In this document: positions 53,573 through 61,719 of the stretch, in pieces
Layout of the letters: every line of letters starts with the position of its first letter
Numbering within the stretch: the stretch's first letter is position 1
Assembly (NCBI RefSeq): GCF_017939745.1
Contig: NZ_JAGKQQ010000001.1
Span: forward strand, 1,550,001 to 1,614,000
DNA length: 64,000 nt
Direction of reading: 5' to 3'
From: Gemmata palustris
GTDB taxonomy: Bacteria > Planctomycetota > Planctomycetia > Gemmatales > Gemmataceae
Notes under the pieces: model-generated
Seen by the model: only the letters and a program-made list of their open reading frames with translations
What the model was told of the DNA's origin: nothing
Databases searched by the model: none
Position numbers and translations under genes: made by a program

Positions 53573-54799
53573 ATGTTAAAGCAGTTCCGAAATACGCTGG
53601 CGAAGTGGCTCTGGTGGAAGACGGTTGAGCGCCCGCCCGGTTCGTCCTGGGAAGAGCCGAACCAATACGGGGTGACTTGCCCCGACACCGCACGCACCCT
53701 TTCGCCCGTTTACGCGGCACTCGACCTCTACAAGCGGAGCATGTCCACGCTCCCGCTGGTGACCTACCGGCGAAGCGAAAAAGGGCGCGAGCGGGCAAGG
53801 AATCATCCTGCCTACCCGGTACTCCACGACCGCATTAACGCGGGGATGTCGCCGATCACCTTCTTTGAAATTCTGATTGACGCCTACTTCCTTTACGGCG
53901 AGTTCTTCGGGCTCGTCCAAACGAGGAACAGCGGCGAATTGCTCGCGATCTACCCGATACCGAACGACACCGTGTTGAAGGTGACACGGGACGAGAACTG
54001 GCGGAAGGTTTACGAAATCCGAATGGCGGACGGAACGAAAGAGTTCGCGGACGGCGAAATTGTTCACATCATCAAAGACACGGAAGACGGGCTGCGGGGG
54101 CGATCGATCATCGATTTTGCCGCGTCCAACCTGTCACTTCACCGGCAAGTTCAACAATCGGCAAATGCGTTTTACAAACACGCTACGAAGCCGAGCGTGT
54201 ATGTGAAAGGCGAATGGGGGACTGCGGAAGCCCGCGCCGAATTTGAACGGAAATTTAACGAGAAGTACGCGGGAGTGGGCAACAGCGGTAAAGCCCCATT
54301 CGTATCGCTCAACACCGATATCGTTGCGTTCCCGAACACGACCGCCGAAGAAAGCCGCGTCATCGAGATGCTTTCGAGCAGTGTCGCCGATTGCTCGCGC
54401 TGGTTCGGCGTCTCGCCCCTGCTCCTCTCCGACCTCACGAGGGGCACGTACTCAAACCTCGCGGCGGACAACGAAGCCTTTTACCAACGCTCATTGCGCC
54501 CGCTCCTGGTGAAAGTAGAGAGCGAACTGCGTTCCAAATTGTTCCCTTCCGAACCGGATGTCTACTGCGAATTCTTGGCTTCGGCGATTCTCCGAGGTTC
54601 GCCCGACCAGCAGCAAGCCATTTTCAACGGGTACGTGCAGTCCGGGGTAATGCTCATCTCCGAGGTTCGCGAACAACTCGACTTACCGTTCGTCGAAGGT
54701 ACGGACGTACCGCTCCGACCAGTGAACCAAGCCGTAGTCACGGGTGCGGCGGATGCCATGCCACTGGAACAAACACCACCCGGAGGAATCCAGCCATGA
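53573..54799 (+). CDS. Portal protein, HK97 family
   Basis: 408 residues from ATG at 53573 (GTG at 53570 is equally possible). VYAALDLYKRSMSTLPLVTY, HPAYPVLHDRINAGMSPITF, YGEFFGLVQTRNSGELLAIY, IVHIIKDTEDGLRGRSIIDF, GVSPLLLSDLTRGTYSNLAA, then FEF-type C terminus. These are standard HK97 portal blocks. It forms the dodecameric ring for DNA entry. Stop overlaps the protease start by 4 bp. Confidence 0.93.
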   Translation: MLKQFRNTLAKWLWWKTVERPPGSSWEEPNQYGVTCPDTARTLSPVYAALDLYKRSMSTLPLVTYRRSEKGRERARNHPAYPVLHDRINAGMSPITFFEILIDAYFLYGEFFGLVQTRNSGELLAIYPIPNDTVLKVTRDENWRKVYEIRMADGTKEFADGEIVHIIKDTEDGLRGRSIIDFAASNLSLHRQVQQSANAFYKHATKPSVYVKGEWGTAEARAEFERKFNEKYAGVGNSGKAPFVSLNTDIVAFPNTTAEESRVIEMLSSSVADCSRWFGVSPLLLSDLTRGTYSNLAADNEAFYQRSLRPLLVKVESELRSKLFPSEPDVYCEFLASAILRGSPDQQQAIFNGYVQSGVMLISEVREQLDLPFVEGTDVPLRPVNQAVVTGAADAMPLEQTPPGGIQP

Positions 54800-55356
54800 A
54801 CCAGCACCAGCGGCGGACGGAATTTGAACTGAGCGACAACCGGCGGATTACCTTCTATCCGGTGGTTTGGAATCAGGAGACGACGATTTTTCAGCGCAAC
54901 GGCAGTTACCGCGAAATGCTGCTGCCCGGAATGTTCGCCGCATCGCTCGCCGATCCGAGGAACGAAGTCGTTGCAACGGTAGATCACGACCCGGAAAAAG
55001 TGCTCGCCAAAAGAACCAGCGGGGAACTGCTCCTAACCAATGACCCGCACGGGGTGTTCGCATCCCTTTGGTTGCCAGAAACGCCGTTGGGCGATGCGGT
55101 GCTGAGCGGGGTAAAAGAGGGAACGATTTGGGGCTGTTCGTGCGGTTGGGAAGGTGGGGAGAACAGCACGACCGATTCGGGTGTTGTTCAGTGGCGCAGT
55201 GGTCGGCTGTTCGATGTTTGCGTCGTGATGACGGGGCAGCCGGCTTACGCGGGCACAGAAGTGAATCTCCGAACCCACACGCGGGTCGATGCGTTGCTCG
55301 CGAGATTGAGGCTTGTGAAATTTAATATCAGTCGGCTACATACATTTAACCGTTAA
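54796..55356 (+). CDS. HK97-family prohead protease
   Basis: 186 residues. ITFYPVVWNQETTIFQRNGS, REMLLPGMFAASLADPRNEV, then ATVDHDPEKVLAKRTSGELL (catalytic His context) and TIWGCSCGWEGG, DVCVVMTGQPAYAGTEV (Ser-containing strand region is modified by Cys). It should cleave scaffold parts during head maturation. ATGA overlap with the portal gene. Confidence 0.88.
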   Translation: MNQHQRRTEFELSDNRRITFYPVVWNQETTIFQRNGSYREMLLPGMFAASLADPRNEVVATVDHDPEKVLAKRTSGELLLTNDPHGVFASLWLPETPLGDAVLSGVKEGTIWGCSCGWEGGENSTTDSGVVQWRSGRLFDVCVVMTGQPAYAGTEVNLRTHTRVDALLARLRLVKFNISRLHTFNR

Positions 55357-55370
55357 CAGTCAGGAGACAA

Positions 55371-56675
55371 ATGGCAAAACAATTTCGGGCGAGCGAAGAG
55401 GTTTCCGCACTAATCGCACAAGTCCAGGGACAAGTAGACGCAATCAAATCCAAGTGGGATTCCGCTGAGCCGACTCCCGAAGATGTCAGCAAGATGAACG
55501 AACTGGTGAGCCAGTTGGAAACACTGGCACAGGAGCAGCAGTTGGCGACCGCCGAAGAGCGCCTTCAGAAGTTTCGGGCGAGTCAAGAAGAACCGAGCCG
55601 CCCCGCTCCGAAGTTCACCGTTCCCGCACAAGCCAAAAAGGTGCTGACACCGGGCGAACTGTTTCACAGTGCCCTACGGCACGGCTTCCGAGATCCCATC
55701 GACAACGAAACCCAGTACCGAATGAAGCGCGCCGGTTACGACATCGGCTCAAATGTGACATTTAAGACTGACTTCAGCCTGATTAATTCCAAGAAACGCA
55801 AACAGTACCGCACACTGTCGAAGGGCGCAAACCCCGGCAACGACTTGGTTTTCGAGAACTACAGCAACAATGTCGTGGAAATCATGGCGCTCCAGTCGCC
55901 GTTGTTGTCCGTGCTCAACATCGAATCGACCGACAACGGTAACCCGACCACGTACTTCACCCTCGACGACTCCGCAAATGAGAGTACGGACATCACCGCT
56001 TCGGGTGGTAGCGAACTTTCGCCCACGATCCCCGATAAGGATGTCTCTGATGGCAAAAAGAAATGTGGAATTTTTACCATAACCAGCGGTTACCAAAAGG
56101 TGACCCGACAAGAACTTTCCGATTCTTATGTCAAGCTGGAAGGTGACTTCCAGCGATGGAGCGCAACCCGTCACGCGCTCAAACTCGAACGGGATATCGT
56201 TCTCGGAAATGGCAACGGGGAGACGGGTCGGGAAGGGTTACTATCCTGCGATACGACCGTAACGCCGATCAGCGGCGGGGCATGGACTTACGCGGGCTTA
56301 AAGAACTTCATTGTTGGTTTCGATACCCGCTACCGCGCCGACATTGTGCTTCTGGTCAGTGAAGCCACTTACGCAGAAATGGCAGCCGACTTGGTCGATG
56401 AAAATGAACGTTCATATTTCGACATTAACATTCAAAACGATCAGGAGTACACGACCTTCTTCGGCAAGAAAATCTTCGTGTCGAAGTACATGAGTGACGG
56501 AATGGTGCTGGGCTTCGACCCGAACTATTTCGTTGTTCGCACCAAGGACACCCAATCCTTCGATGTATTGAAAGAGAAATTTTACCCGTTGCTCGGCTAC
56601 TGCGGCTTGATGGATTTCGGCTGCATGGGGAACTTCCCGACCGGGGCATGCAAGTCAATTGCGCTCACATCCTAA
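55371..56675 (+). CDS. Major capsid protein, HK97 fold, with N-terminal scaffold part
   Basis: 434 residues. The first about 65 residues are heptad-rich (VSALIAQVQGQVDAIKSKWD, MNELVSQLETLAQEQQLATA), the delta/scaffold domain that the protease removes. The capsid fold follows: NDLVFENYSNNVVEIMALQS, LSVLNIESTDNGNPTTYFTL, VTRQELSDSYVKLEGDFQRW, RYRADIVLLVSEATYAEMAA, TFFGKKIFVSKYMSDGMVLG. A terminator follows, consistent with very high expression of this gene. Confidence 0.92.
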   Translation: MAKQFRASEEVSALIAQVQGQVDAIKSKWDSAEPTPEDVSKMNELVSQLETLAQEQQLATAEERLQKFRASQEEPSRPAPKFTVPAQAKKVLTPGELFHSALRHGFRDPIDNETQYRMKRAGYDIGSNVTFKTDFSLINSKKRKQYRTLSKGANPGNDLVFENYSNNVVEIMALQSPLLSVLNIESTDNGNPTTYFTLDDSANESTDITASGGSELSPTIPDKDVSDGKKKCGIFTITSGYQKVTRQELSDSYVKLEGDFQRWSATRHALKLERDIVLGNGNGETGREGLLSCDTTVTPISGGAWTYAGLKNFIVGFDTRYRADIVLLVSEATYAEMAADLVDENERSYFDINIQNDQEYTTFFGKKIFVSKYMSDGMVLGFDPNYFVVRTKDTQSFDVLKEKFYPLLGYCGLMDFGCMGNFPTGACKSIALTS

Positions 56676-56722
56676 TAGCTTTCTGAAATACCACTTCCTG
56701 AATTCAGTGCTCAGGAGTGGTT

Positions 56723-56761
56723 ACACGCAACCGGGTTTGGTTTCCCCGGTTGCGTGTTTTC
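56723..56761 (+). terminator. Strong terminator after capsid gene
   Basis: ACACGCAACCGGG pairs with CCCGGTTGCGTGT (13 bp, 9-nt loop), then TTTTC. Confidence 0.9.
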
Positions 56762-56792
56762 ATAGTTTGCAGAGAAGAACCCTAAATACGGT

Positions 56793-57389
56793 ATGCACCA
56801 TTACTCACTTGAAATTATTGAACCGGGCGAATCGATCTCGCTCGTGGAAGCCTTAAAAGCCCACATCAAAAGCAATAACGGCACTTCCGAAGACAGTGAA
56901 CTCCAAGTATTCCTTGATGCAGCCATGTCCGCATTCGAGCACGAAACCGACGGACGCATTGTACTCTCGACAACTTTCAAACAGTACTTCCCGTGTTGGG
57001 CAAAGTGCCTGGAACTCGCACGCGGGAAGGTTACGAATGTCGCAGCCGTGAGTTACTTCGACGAGAACGAAGACGAGTTTGAAATAGACGGCTGGTATGC
57101 CGACTTCACGAGTATACCGGCACTGGTCAATTTCCCCGATCTCGCCTATTTCCCGGATGGAGTTTTCCCCGCGCTGTCCCTCACACGACCGCGACCGGTT
57201 TGCGTGGAGTTCACTGCGGGCTGGGTCGGAGTGGATTACTTGCCGGCAGAGGTGCGTGTCGCTGTGCTCCAACTTGCAGCACATTACTACGCAAACCGCG
57301 AAAGCCACACCACCGACACGCTGAAGGAACTGCCGATGGGGTTCACCCGCATTTGCAACAAATATCTCACAGGATTGGGTGGTGTCTAA
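56793..57389 (+). CDS. Head-tail connector (gp6-like)
   Basis: 198 residues. VEALKAHIKSNNGTSEDSEL then QVFLDAAMSAFEHETDGRIV is the helical gp6/DNA-packaging connector pattern; the middle has the beta part FTAGWVGVDYLPAEVRVAVL followed by the last helix AAHYYANRESHTTDTLKELP. It forms the ring below the portal. Its stop overlaps the next start (TAATG). Confidence 0.82.
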   Translation: MHHYSLEIIEPGESISLVEALKAHIKSNNGTSEDSELQVFLDAAMSAFEHETDGRIVLSTTFKQYFPCWAKCLELARGKVTNVAAVSYFDENEDEFEIDGWYADFTSIPALVNFPDLAYFPDGVFPALSLTRPRPVCVEFTAGWVGVDYLPAEVRVAVLQLAAHYYANRESHTTDTLKELPMGFTRICNKYLTGLGGV

Positions 57390-57829
57390 TGCAGAAATCT
57401 GGAATTTATAATTGCCGTCTCCAGTGGCTAAAAGGCTACCGAACCGTTGACGAACAGGGACAACAGGTTCTCACTGCTCAAGAGAACGGCTACCTTTGGG
57501 CGTCGGTGGAAGAAACGAACGGTCGAAATACTGCAGACTACGGGGCGAAGCAGCCCGGTGCGGATGTGACAATACTGGTCAAGGATGCACCGCCAGTCAG
57601 CACGGACGATTTGTTGCGAGACGAATCGGGGACGGTCTACCGCATCGAATCTATTTACGGCGCAAACAACGAGTTGTCGCTGCAGGCGTACCGTAACGAC
57701 AAACTCACTACGGATGTTAGCATTGCTGCGCATATCGTAGGGATTTCACGGATGCGGCAACATCTCACCATCGGTGCGCCTCTTGGTTCTTCGGACGATT
57801 ATTCCGCAACACTCTTACTAGTTTTGTGA
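57389..57829 (+). CDS. Head closure / head-tail adaptor protein
   Basis: 146 residues from ATG at 57389, TAATG overlap. NCRLQWLKGYRTVDEQGQQV, LWASVEETNGRNTADYGAKQ, ADVTILVKDAPPVSTDDLLR, TVYRIESIYGANNELSLQAY: the beta-barrel pattern of SPP1 gp16-like head closure proteins (W..V...G......Y....A). Confidence 0.75.
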   Translation: MQKSGIYNCRLQWLKGYRTVDEQGQQVLTAQENGYLWASVEETNGRNTADYGAKQPGADVTILVKDAPPVSTDDLLRDESGTVYRIESIYGANNELSLQAYRNDKLTTDVSIAAHIVGISRMRQHLTIGAPLGSSDDYSATLLLVL

Positions 57830-57884
57830 AGCAAGAGGGGGAACGATTGGGATTTCATTTACGTGGATAACTGACCCGAAGACC

Positions 57885-58295
57885 GTGCTGGAGAAACTCA
57901 GCAAGGGCTTGCGAAACAAGGCAATGCGCATTGCGCTCAACAAGGCGAGTTCACCCGTCAAAGCGAAGATCGTAGCAGCAGCCCCGAACCGTTTCGGTTT
58001 TCTTCGCAAATCGATGAAAATTCGTTTAGCCAACTATCAAAATAAAAGCGTGTGGGTTTCGGTCATTGGTCCGTCACGGAGTTTCGTGAGGAAGAAAGGG
58101 AAGTTCAAACGCGGAAAGAAGAAGGGACAGCCGAAGAACCACCGCCCCGCGAACTACTCGCACTTGGTTGACCAGGGCACAAGGCACATCCGAGGCAGGC
58201 ACTTCATACGCAAAAGTTACAGCCGACTCTTCCGCCGTGACATGATTCTGGAACTTAGGCGACAAGTCGAATTGTTGCTCCCGAAACGAAAGTGA
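57885..58295 (+). CDS. HK97 gp10-like tail connector
   Basis: 136 residues from GTG at 57885. LRNKAMRIALNKASSPVKAK, VAAAPNRFGFLRKSMKIRLA, HLVDQGTRHIRGRHFIRKSY: clear HK97 gp10 pattern. The frame is open upstream with family-like residues (GISFTWITDPKT), and the only strong ribosome site, AGAGGGGG at 57834, points to ATT at 57846. So the true start may be ATT, giving 149 residues. Confidence 0.85.
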   Translation: MLEKLSKGLRNKAMRIALNKASSPVKAKIVAAAPNRFGFLRKSMKIRLANYQNKSVWVSVIGPSRSFVRKKGKFKRGKKKGQPKNHRPANYSHLVDQGTRHIRGRHFIRKSYSRLFRRDMILELRRQVELLLPKRK

Positions 58296-58342
58296 GAGAC
58301 AGCCCCCATATATAGTTTCAAGAATCGAAACTAGGGGGATCA

Positions 58343-58738
58343 TTGCCAGTACTCGGAGTAACAAGCAAAATCGAATATGCTGTCGGGTCAAGTTATGTAG
58401 CACTCGCGGGGGTTAAGACTCTCGCGCTGCCTTCGATTTCTGTAACTAGCATAGACACTTCGCACCTTGGGCTGACTTCTTACCAGAAGACGATGATGCC
58501 CGGCATGATAACGAACGCTGCAATTAGTGTGTCACTAGAATTCTCGGAATCCGCTTTCACCACACTTCACGGTATGCTCCGCGACATGGTTGATTGGCGC
58601 ATCACATGTCCCGCCGACGAACCAGCCGTAGTCACCTTCTCAGGTTTCATCACAAAAATCGATACACCATTTGCGCCAGATGAAGAGGTAATGATCTCGC
58701 TGGAAATTACCCCGTCCGGAGATGTATCCATCGCATGA
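58343..58738 (+). CDS. Major tail tube protein
   Basis: 131 residues from TTG at 58343 (AGGGGG six bases upstream). VTSKIEYAVGSSYVALAGVK, VTSIDTSHLGLTSYQKTMMP, TNAAISVSLEFSESAFTTLH, then FSGFITKIDTPFAPDEEVMI. This is the lambda gpV/HK97 tail tube pattern (D.TH/SH...Y....PG). Stop overlaps the chaperone start (ATGA). Confidence 0.85.
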   Translation: MPVLGVTSKIEYAVGSSYVALAGVKTLALPSISVTSIDTSHLGLTSYQKTMMPGMITNAAISVSLEFSESAFTTLHGMLRDMVDWRITCPADEPAVVTFSGFITKIDTPFAPDEEVMISLEITPSGDVSIA

Positions 58739-59100
58739 GTACCAAACAAAAACTAGCCAGCCTGAACGATGTCAAAGTCAAGCCCTTCCCCGTCCCCGAG
58801 TGGGAAGAAGCGGGAAAGGGACTGCACTTACGTTCGCTGAAGGGCAAGGAATGGACTTCGGTCCTTCTCAAAATCGTCGAGTGCGAAAAGCAGTCGCGCG
58901 GACTCGATGCGAACATCTGGATTTGCCTGTACTGCTTGTCCGAGCCGGACGGCACACGGGTATTCAGTGACGACGACTTCCCGATACTTGCGGAGAAGAA
59001 CGGCGCAACGCTCAGTTGGATCGCCAGCAACGCCAGCGTGTTCGCCGGGTTGAAGGGGGATTCCGAAGCAAAAAAATCCTCGAAGAAGAACCCTGGGTAA
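58735..59100 (+). CDS. Tail assembly chaperone (gpG-like)
   Basis: 121 residues. KVKPFPVPEWEEAGKGLHLR, LKGKEWTSVLLKIVECEKQS, IWICLYCLSEPDGTRVFSDD: the usual tail chaperone pattern (pPEWg..v.vr.l...e). Near the end the codons GCA AAA AAA T form an A7 slippery site at 59070-59076. A -1 shift there reads KKILEEEPWVM and continues into the next gene, producing a gpGT-like fusion. Confidence 0.88.
   Translation: MSTKQKLASLNDVKVKPFPVPEWEEAGKGLHLRSLKGKEWTSVLLKIVECEKQSRGLDANIWICLYCLSEPDGTRVFSDDDFPILAEKNGATLSWIASNASVFAGLKGDSEAKKSSKKNPG
59069..59076 (+). promoter_or_regulatory. -1 ribosomal frameshift site
   Basis: CAAAAAAA followed by TCC. Slippage by -1 in the A7 run joins the chaperone frame with the frame of the gene at 59100, 24 bp before the zero-frame stop. 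Position, direction and gene order are those of tail chaperone frameshift sites in long-tailed phages. Confidence 0.75.
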
Positions 59101-59408
59101 TGCTCGAAATGCGGTTGTGTTTGGCTCTGGGTTACCAGTCGCTCAAGCACTTCCGCGAGTGCTTCCCTTACGACGAGATTCCACTCTGGGGCGAGTACAT
59201 GCGTCGGGAAGGATTGCCGGAAACGCGGATCGAAGCAGCCGTTGCCCTGAGCGGTGCTGCGAACTGTCAGGTTCACGGGGCGAAGGTGAGTGTGAAGCAG
59301 TTAATTCCGCACTTCGGTGAAGCGAAGACTTTGAACGGGCGAGAGGGAGCATCGGCTTTGAAGGCGTGGGCAACGGCGAGTCAGCAAAGGAAGGCAGATG
59401 GCAGGTAG
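59100..59408 (+). CDS. Tail assembly chaperone, downstream part (gpT-like)
   Basis: 102 residues counted from the ATG at 59100, which overlaps the upstream TAA (TAATG); the frame is open upstream and is most likely reached by the -1 shift. LEMRLCLALGYQSLKHFREC then FPYDEIPLWGEYMRREGLPE resembles the T-part of gpGT (short helical protein). Ends 11 bp inside the tape measure gene. Confidence 0.75.
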   Translation: MLEMRLCLALGYQSLKHFRECFPYDEIPLWGEYMRREGLPETRIEAAVALSGAANCQVHGAKVSVKQLIPHFGEAKTLNGREGASALKAWATASQQRKADGR

Positions 59409-60741
59409 TTCGATCGGTGAAGGGGCACTTGTTCTTACCGCCAACAGCACCGGACTCGTTACGGGGTTGAAGCAGGCGAACGCCAAGCTCAGCGAGTTCT
59501 CGAAGCAAGCCAAGGAAATGACCGCGAGTGTGGGCGGCAGCCTGGGGAATTTCTTGGAATTAGGCGGAAAGGCGGGTGCTATCGGGCTGCTCGTGGCTGG
59601 CGGGATCGAGTTAGCGAAAAACATGGGCGGGTTGGTTACACGCTCGCAGATGTTTCACAACGAACTCGAAAGGGGCGGAAAACTCGCTGCTGCTTGGAGT
59701 GAAGTCGTAGCCAAGGGCATCGAGCGAAGCCGCAAAGAACTCGAAGCAATGGCGGACATCCTTGGGACTTCTCAAGGCATCGAAGCGCAAAAGCGGCAAC
59801 TCAAAACTCTTGACGACCAGTTAGCGAGCACTGCCCCGCAACTCAAAAAGGCACGCGAAGAAGTGGAGCGCTGGCAATCGGTGTGGCAAAAAGACACTGG
59901 CGTGATGCAAGCGTTTCTCATCGGCAGCAAAGAAGACTTCGCTCTGAAAGCGCAGAAGAAACTCGACGAGATCGAAACGGTTTACAAGCAGCGATTCGAG
60001 CGGGCGCAGGAGTTGCGAAAGGGGCTGTTAGAGATCGCAGACCCGACCCAATCGATCGAAGCCACGAACGCGCTCCGCAAATTCATTGTCGAAATGGACG
60101 ATGCCGTTAAAGGCTTGACCGAGAATTCCGACATTATGAAGTTGGAGAAATTGAAGGACGCTTTCGGGTTTTCAAATGCTGATATCGGTGCTGCCCGACT
60201 CGCCGCAATCAACAAAGAAATGGCGATAGCGAACGACGAACTAGATAAATTCGTCACATCGCAGTACGCTTCGGATGTGAATTCAGACGTGCAGAAACTT
60301 ACCGAACTCGCCGAACAGCACAAGTTAACTGCGGAGCAAATTCAGAAAGGGCAGGATGCAATTTTCGCCAAAAACGACCGTGAAGCCCAGCGCTTCGCCC
60401 GTTCCCTTGAAGAAGACTTGGGGCTGATAAAGGGTTTCTACAAGAAATCAAGCGAAGAGATCCAACTGCAAGACCTGATAGAGAAAGGCATTGATGAAAA
60501 GCATATCGCGCGAATCAAGCAACTGATTGCGTACAAGAAAGAATTGGACACGCCCTACCAGCCCTTGAAGGCGATTCAGGCGGGTTCAGCCGATGCGTTT
60601 TCACTGCAGAACAAGATTAAATTCGAGGAAGATCGGCGGTTCGGAATGAACCAGGAAAAATTGCTCAAAGAAATGGTTCAGAAACTTCAACAGATCGTGA
60701 TTGGGTTAGGGGCGTTGGATCGCTCCGCGCCTGAAATCTAA
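59398..60741 (+). CDS. Tape measure-like protein (short)
   Basis: 447 residues. N-terminal part LVLTANSTGLVTGLKQANAK then LSEFSKQAKEMTAS is the usual tape measure opening, followed by a hydrophobic segment LELGGKAGAIGLLVAGGIEL. The rest is almost all charged helix with heptads. It directly follows the chaperone genes, as tape measure genes do. At 447 residues it is short for a tape measure protein; tail length scales with it, so a short flexible tail is predicted. Confidence 0.75.
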   Translation: MAGSSIGEGALVLTANSTGLVTGLKQANAKLSEFSKQAKEMTASVGGSLGNFLELGGKAGAIGLLVAGGIELAKNMGGLVTRSQMFHNELERGGKLAAAWSEVVAKGIERSRKELEAMADILGTSQGIEAQKRQLKTLDDQLASTAPQLKKAREEVERWQSVWQKDTGVMQAFLIGSKEDFALKAQKKLDEIETVYKQRFERAQELRKGLLEIADPTQSIEATNALRKFIVEMDDAVKGLTENSDIMKLEKLKDAFGFSNADIGAARLAAINKEMAIANDELDKFVTSQYASDVNSDVQKLTELAEQHKLTAEQIQKGQDAIFAKNDREAQRFARSLEEDLGLIKGFYKKSSEEIQLQDLIEKGIDEKHIARIKQLIAYKKELDTPYQPLKAIQAGSADAFSLQNKIKFEEDRRFGMNQEKLLKEMVQKLQQIVIGLGALDRSAPEI

Positions 60742-60752
60742 GAAGGGGGAAG

Positions 60753-61694
60753 GTGGCAACTTATGTAGAGTTACCAGAAGGGACAGCATCGACCGCAGCC
60801 GACGGCATCCGTCTTTACACTCGTGTCTTTCGTGTTTACGGACTCGCGCCCGATTCCCGTGCAGAATTTGGTATCGCAACGATACCGATCCTCCGGTTCT
60901 CCGCTTTTCCGTCGGATTCTGGCGCGTTGGCGGTGGGTGTTTCGTCCGCACCGGTTAACAGCGAACTCGGAATTTTCGATGTAACCTACTCCTACACCTC
61001 GCACCCGTGGGACTCCGGCACGGCAGCAGATGTCGAAACTGGCGGTGCTGGCGGCAGTCCACTTGAACCGGGTCAGTCAGACCCGAGCGTTCAGCCGAAC
61101 CCCCTACTACGCCCACCGACAATAAAATTCAGTTCCAACTCGACGGAAGTGCCCTTCGTTTTGGACTACGATCCGTCCGGCGCGAAGAAGGTCGCAAACA
61201 GTTGTCATGTACCTTTCGAGGGCGAGACTCGCACGCAGTACACATCGATAATTACGATTTCGTTTAATCGCAATGTGACAGACATTTCAGCGAAACAACA
61301 GATGTACCTGGGAACTTGTAATGATGCCTCCTTCGTATTAGCCCCGCTTTTTGGCGCGTACCCCGCTTACACCCTCAGAGTCAACGCTTTTAGCGGAACG
61401 ATCCAGTACGAAGAAGGGGCGTGGTTCACAGCGTGCGAGGTTGAATTTGAATACAACCCAGCGACCTGGACGCGGAAACTTCTCGATGTTGGCTACACCT
61501 TTAAGGCAGTAGGTGAGTTCGATGTGCTCGGACGGCAGGTGTACCGGAAATTTTTGGATCAAGCAACCGGTGCTCCATTGGACACCGTGAAATTCCTTAA
61601 CGGCGGTGGTCTTCCGCTAGCCGACGGCTTTCCGCCGTACCAGTTAGAGTTCTATCCCCATCCGAGCCAAGACTTTAGCACGATCTTTAGTTGA
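60753..61694 (+). CDS. Phage tail-associated protein, unknown
   Basis: 313 residues from GTG at 60753 with GGGGGAAGG directly upstream. Mostly beta: YTRVFRVYGLAPDSRAEFGI, IGTC-like central part, FTACEVEFEYNPATWTRKLL, VLGRQVYRKFLDQATGAPLD. By position, after the tape measure and before the fibre, it is probably a distal tail or baseplate protein. No known domain recognised. Confidence 0.6.
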   Translation: MATYVELPEGTASTAADGIRLYTRVFRVYGLAPDSRAEFGIATIPILRFSAFPSDSGALAVGVSSAPVNSELGIFDVTYSYTSHPWDSGTAADVETGGAGGSPLEPGQSDPSVQPNPLLRPPTIKFSSNSTEVPFVLDYDPSGAKKVANSCHVPFEGETRTQYTSIITISFNRNVTDISAKQQMYLGTCNDASFVLAPLFGAYPAYTLRVNAFSGTIQYEEGAWFTACEVEFEYNPATWTRKLLDVGYTFKAVGEFDVLGRQVYRKFLDQATGAPLDTVKFLNGGGLPLADGFPPYQLEFYPHPSQDFSTIFS

Positions 61695-61719
61695 GTTTTC
61701 TGAAAACAAAGAAGGGAAT

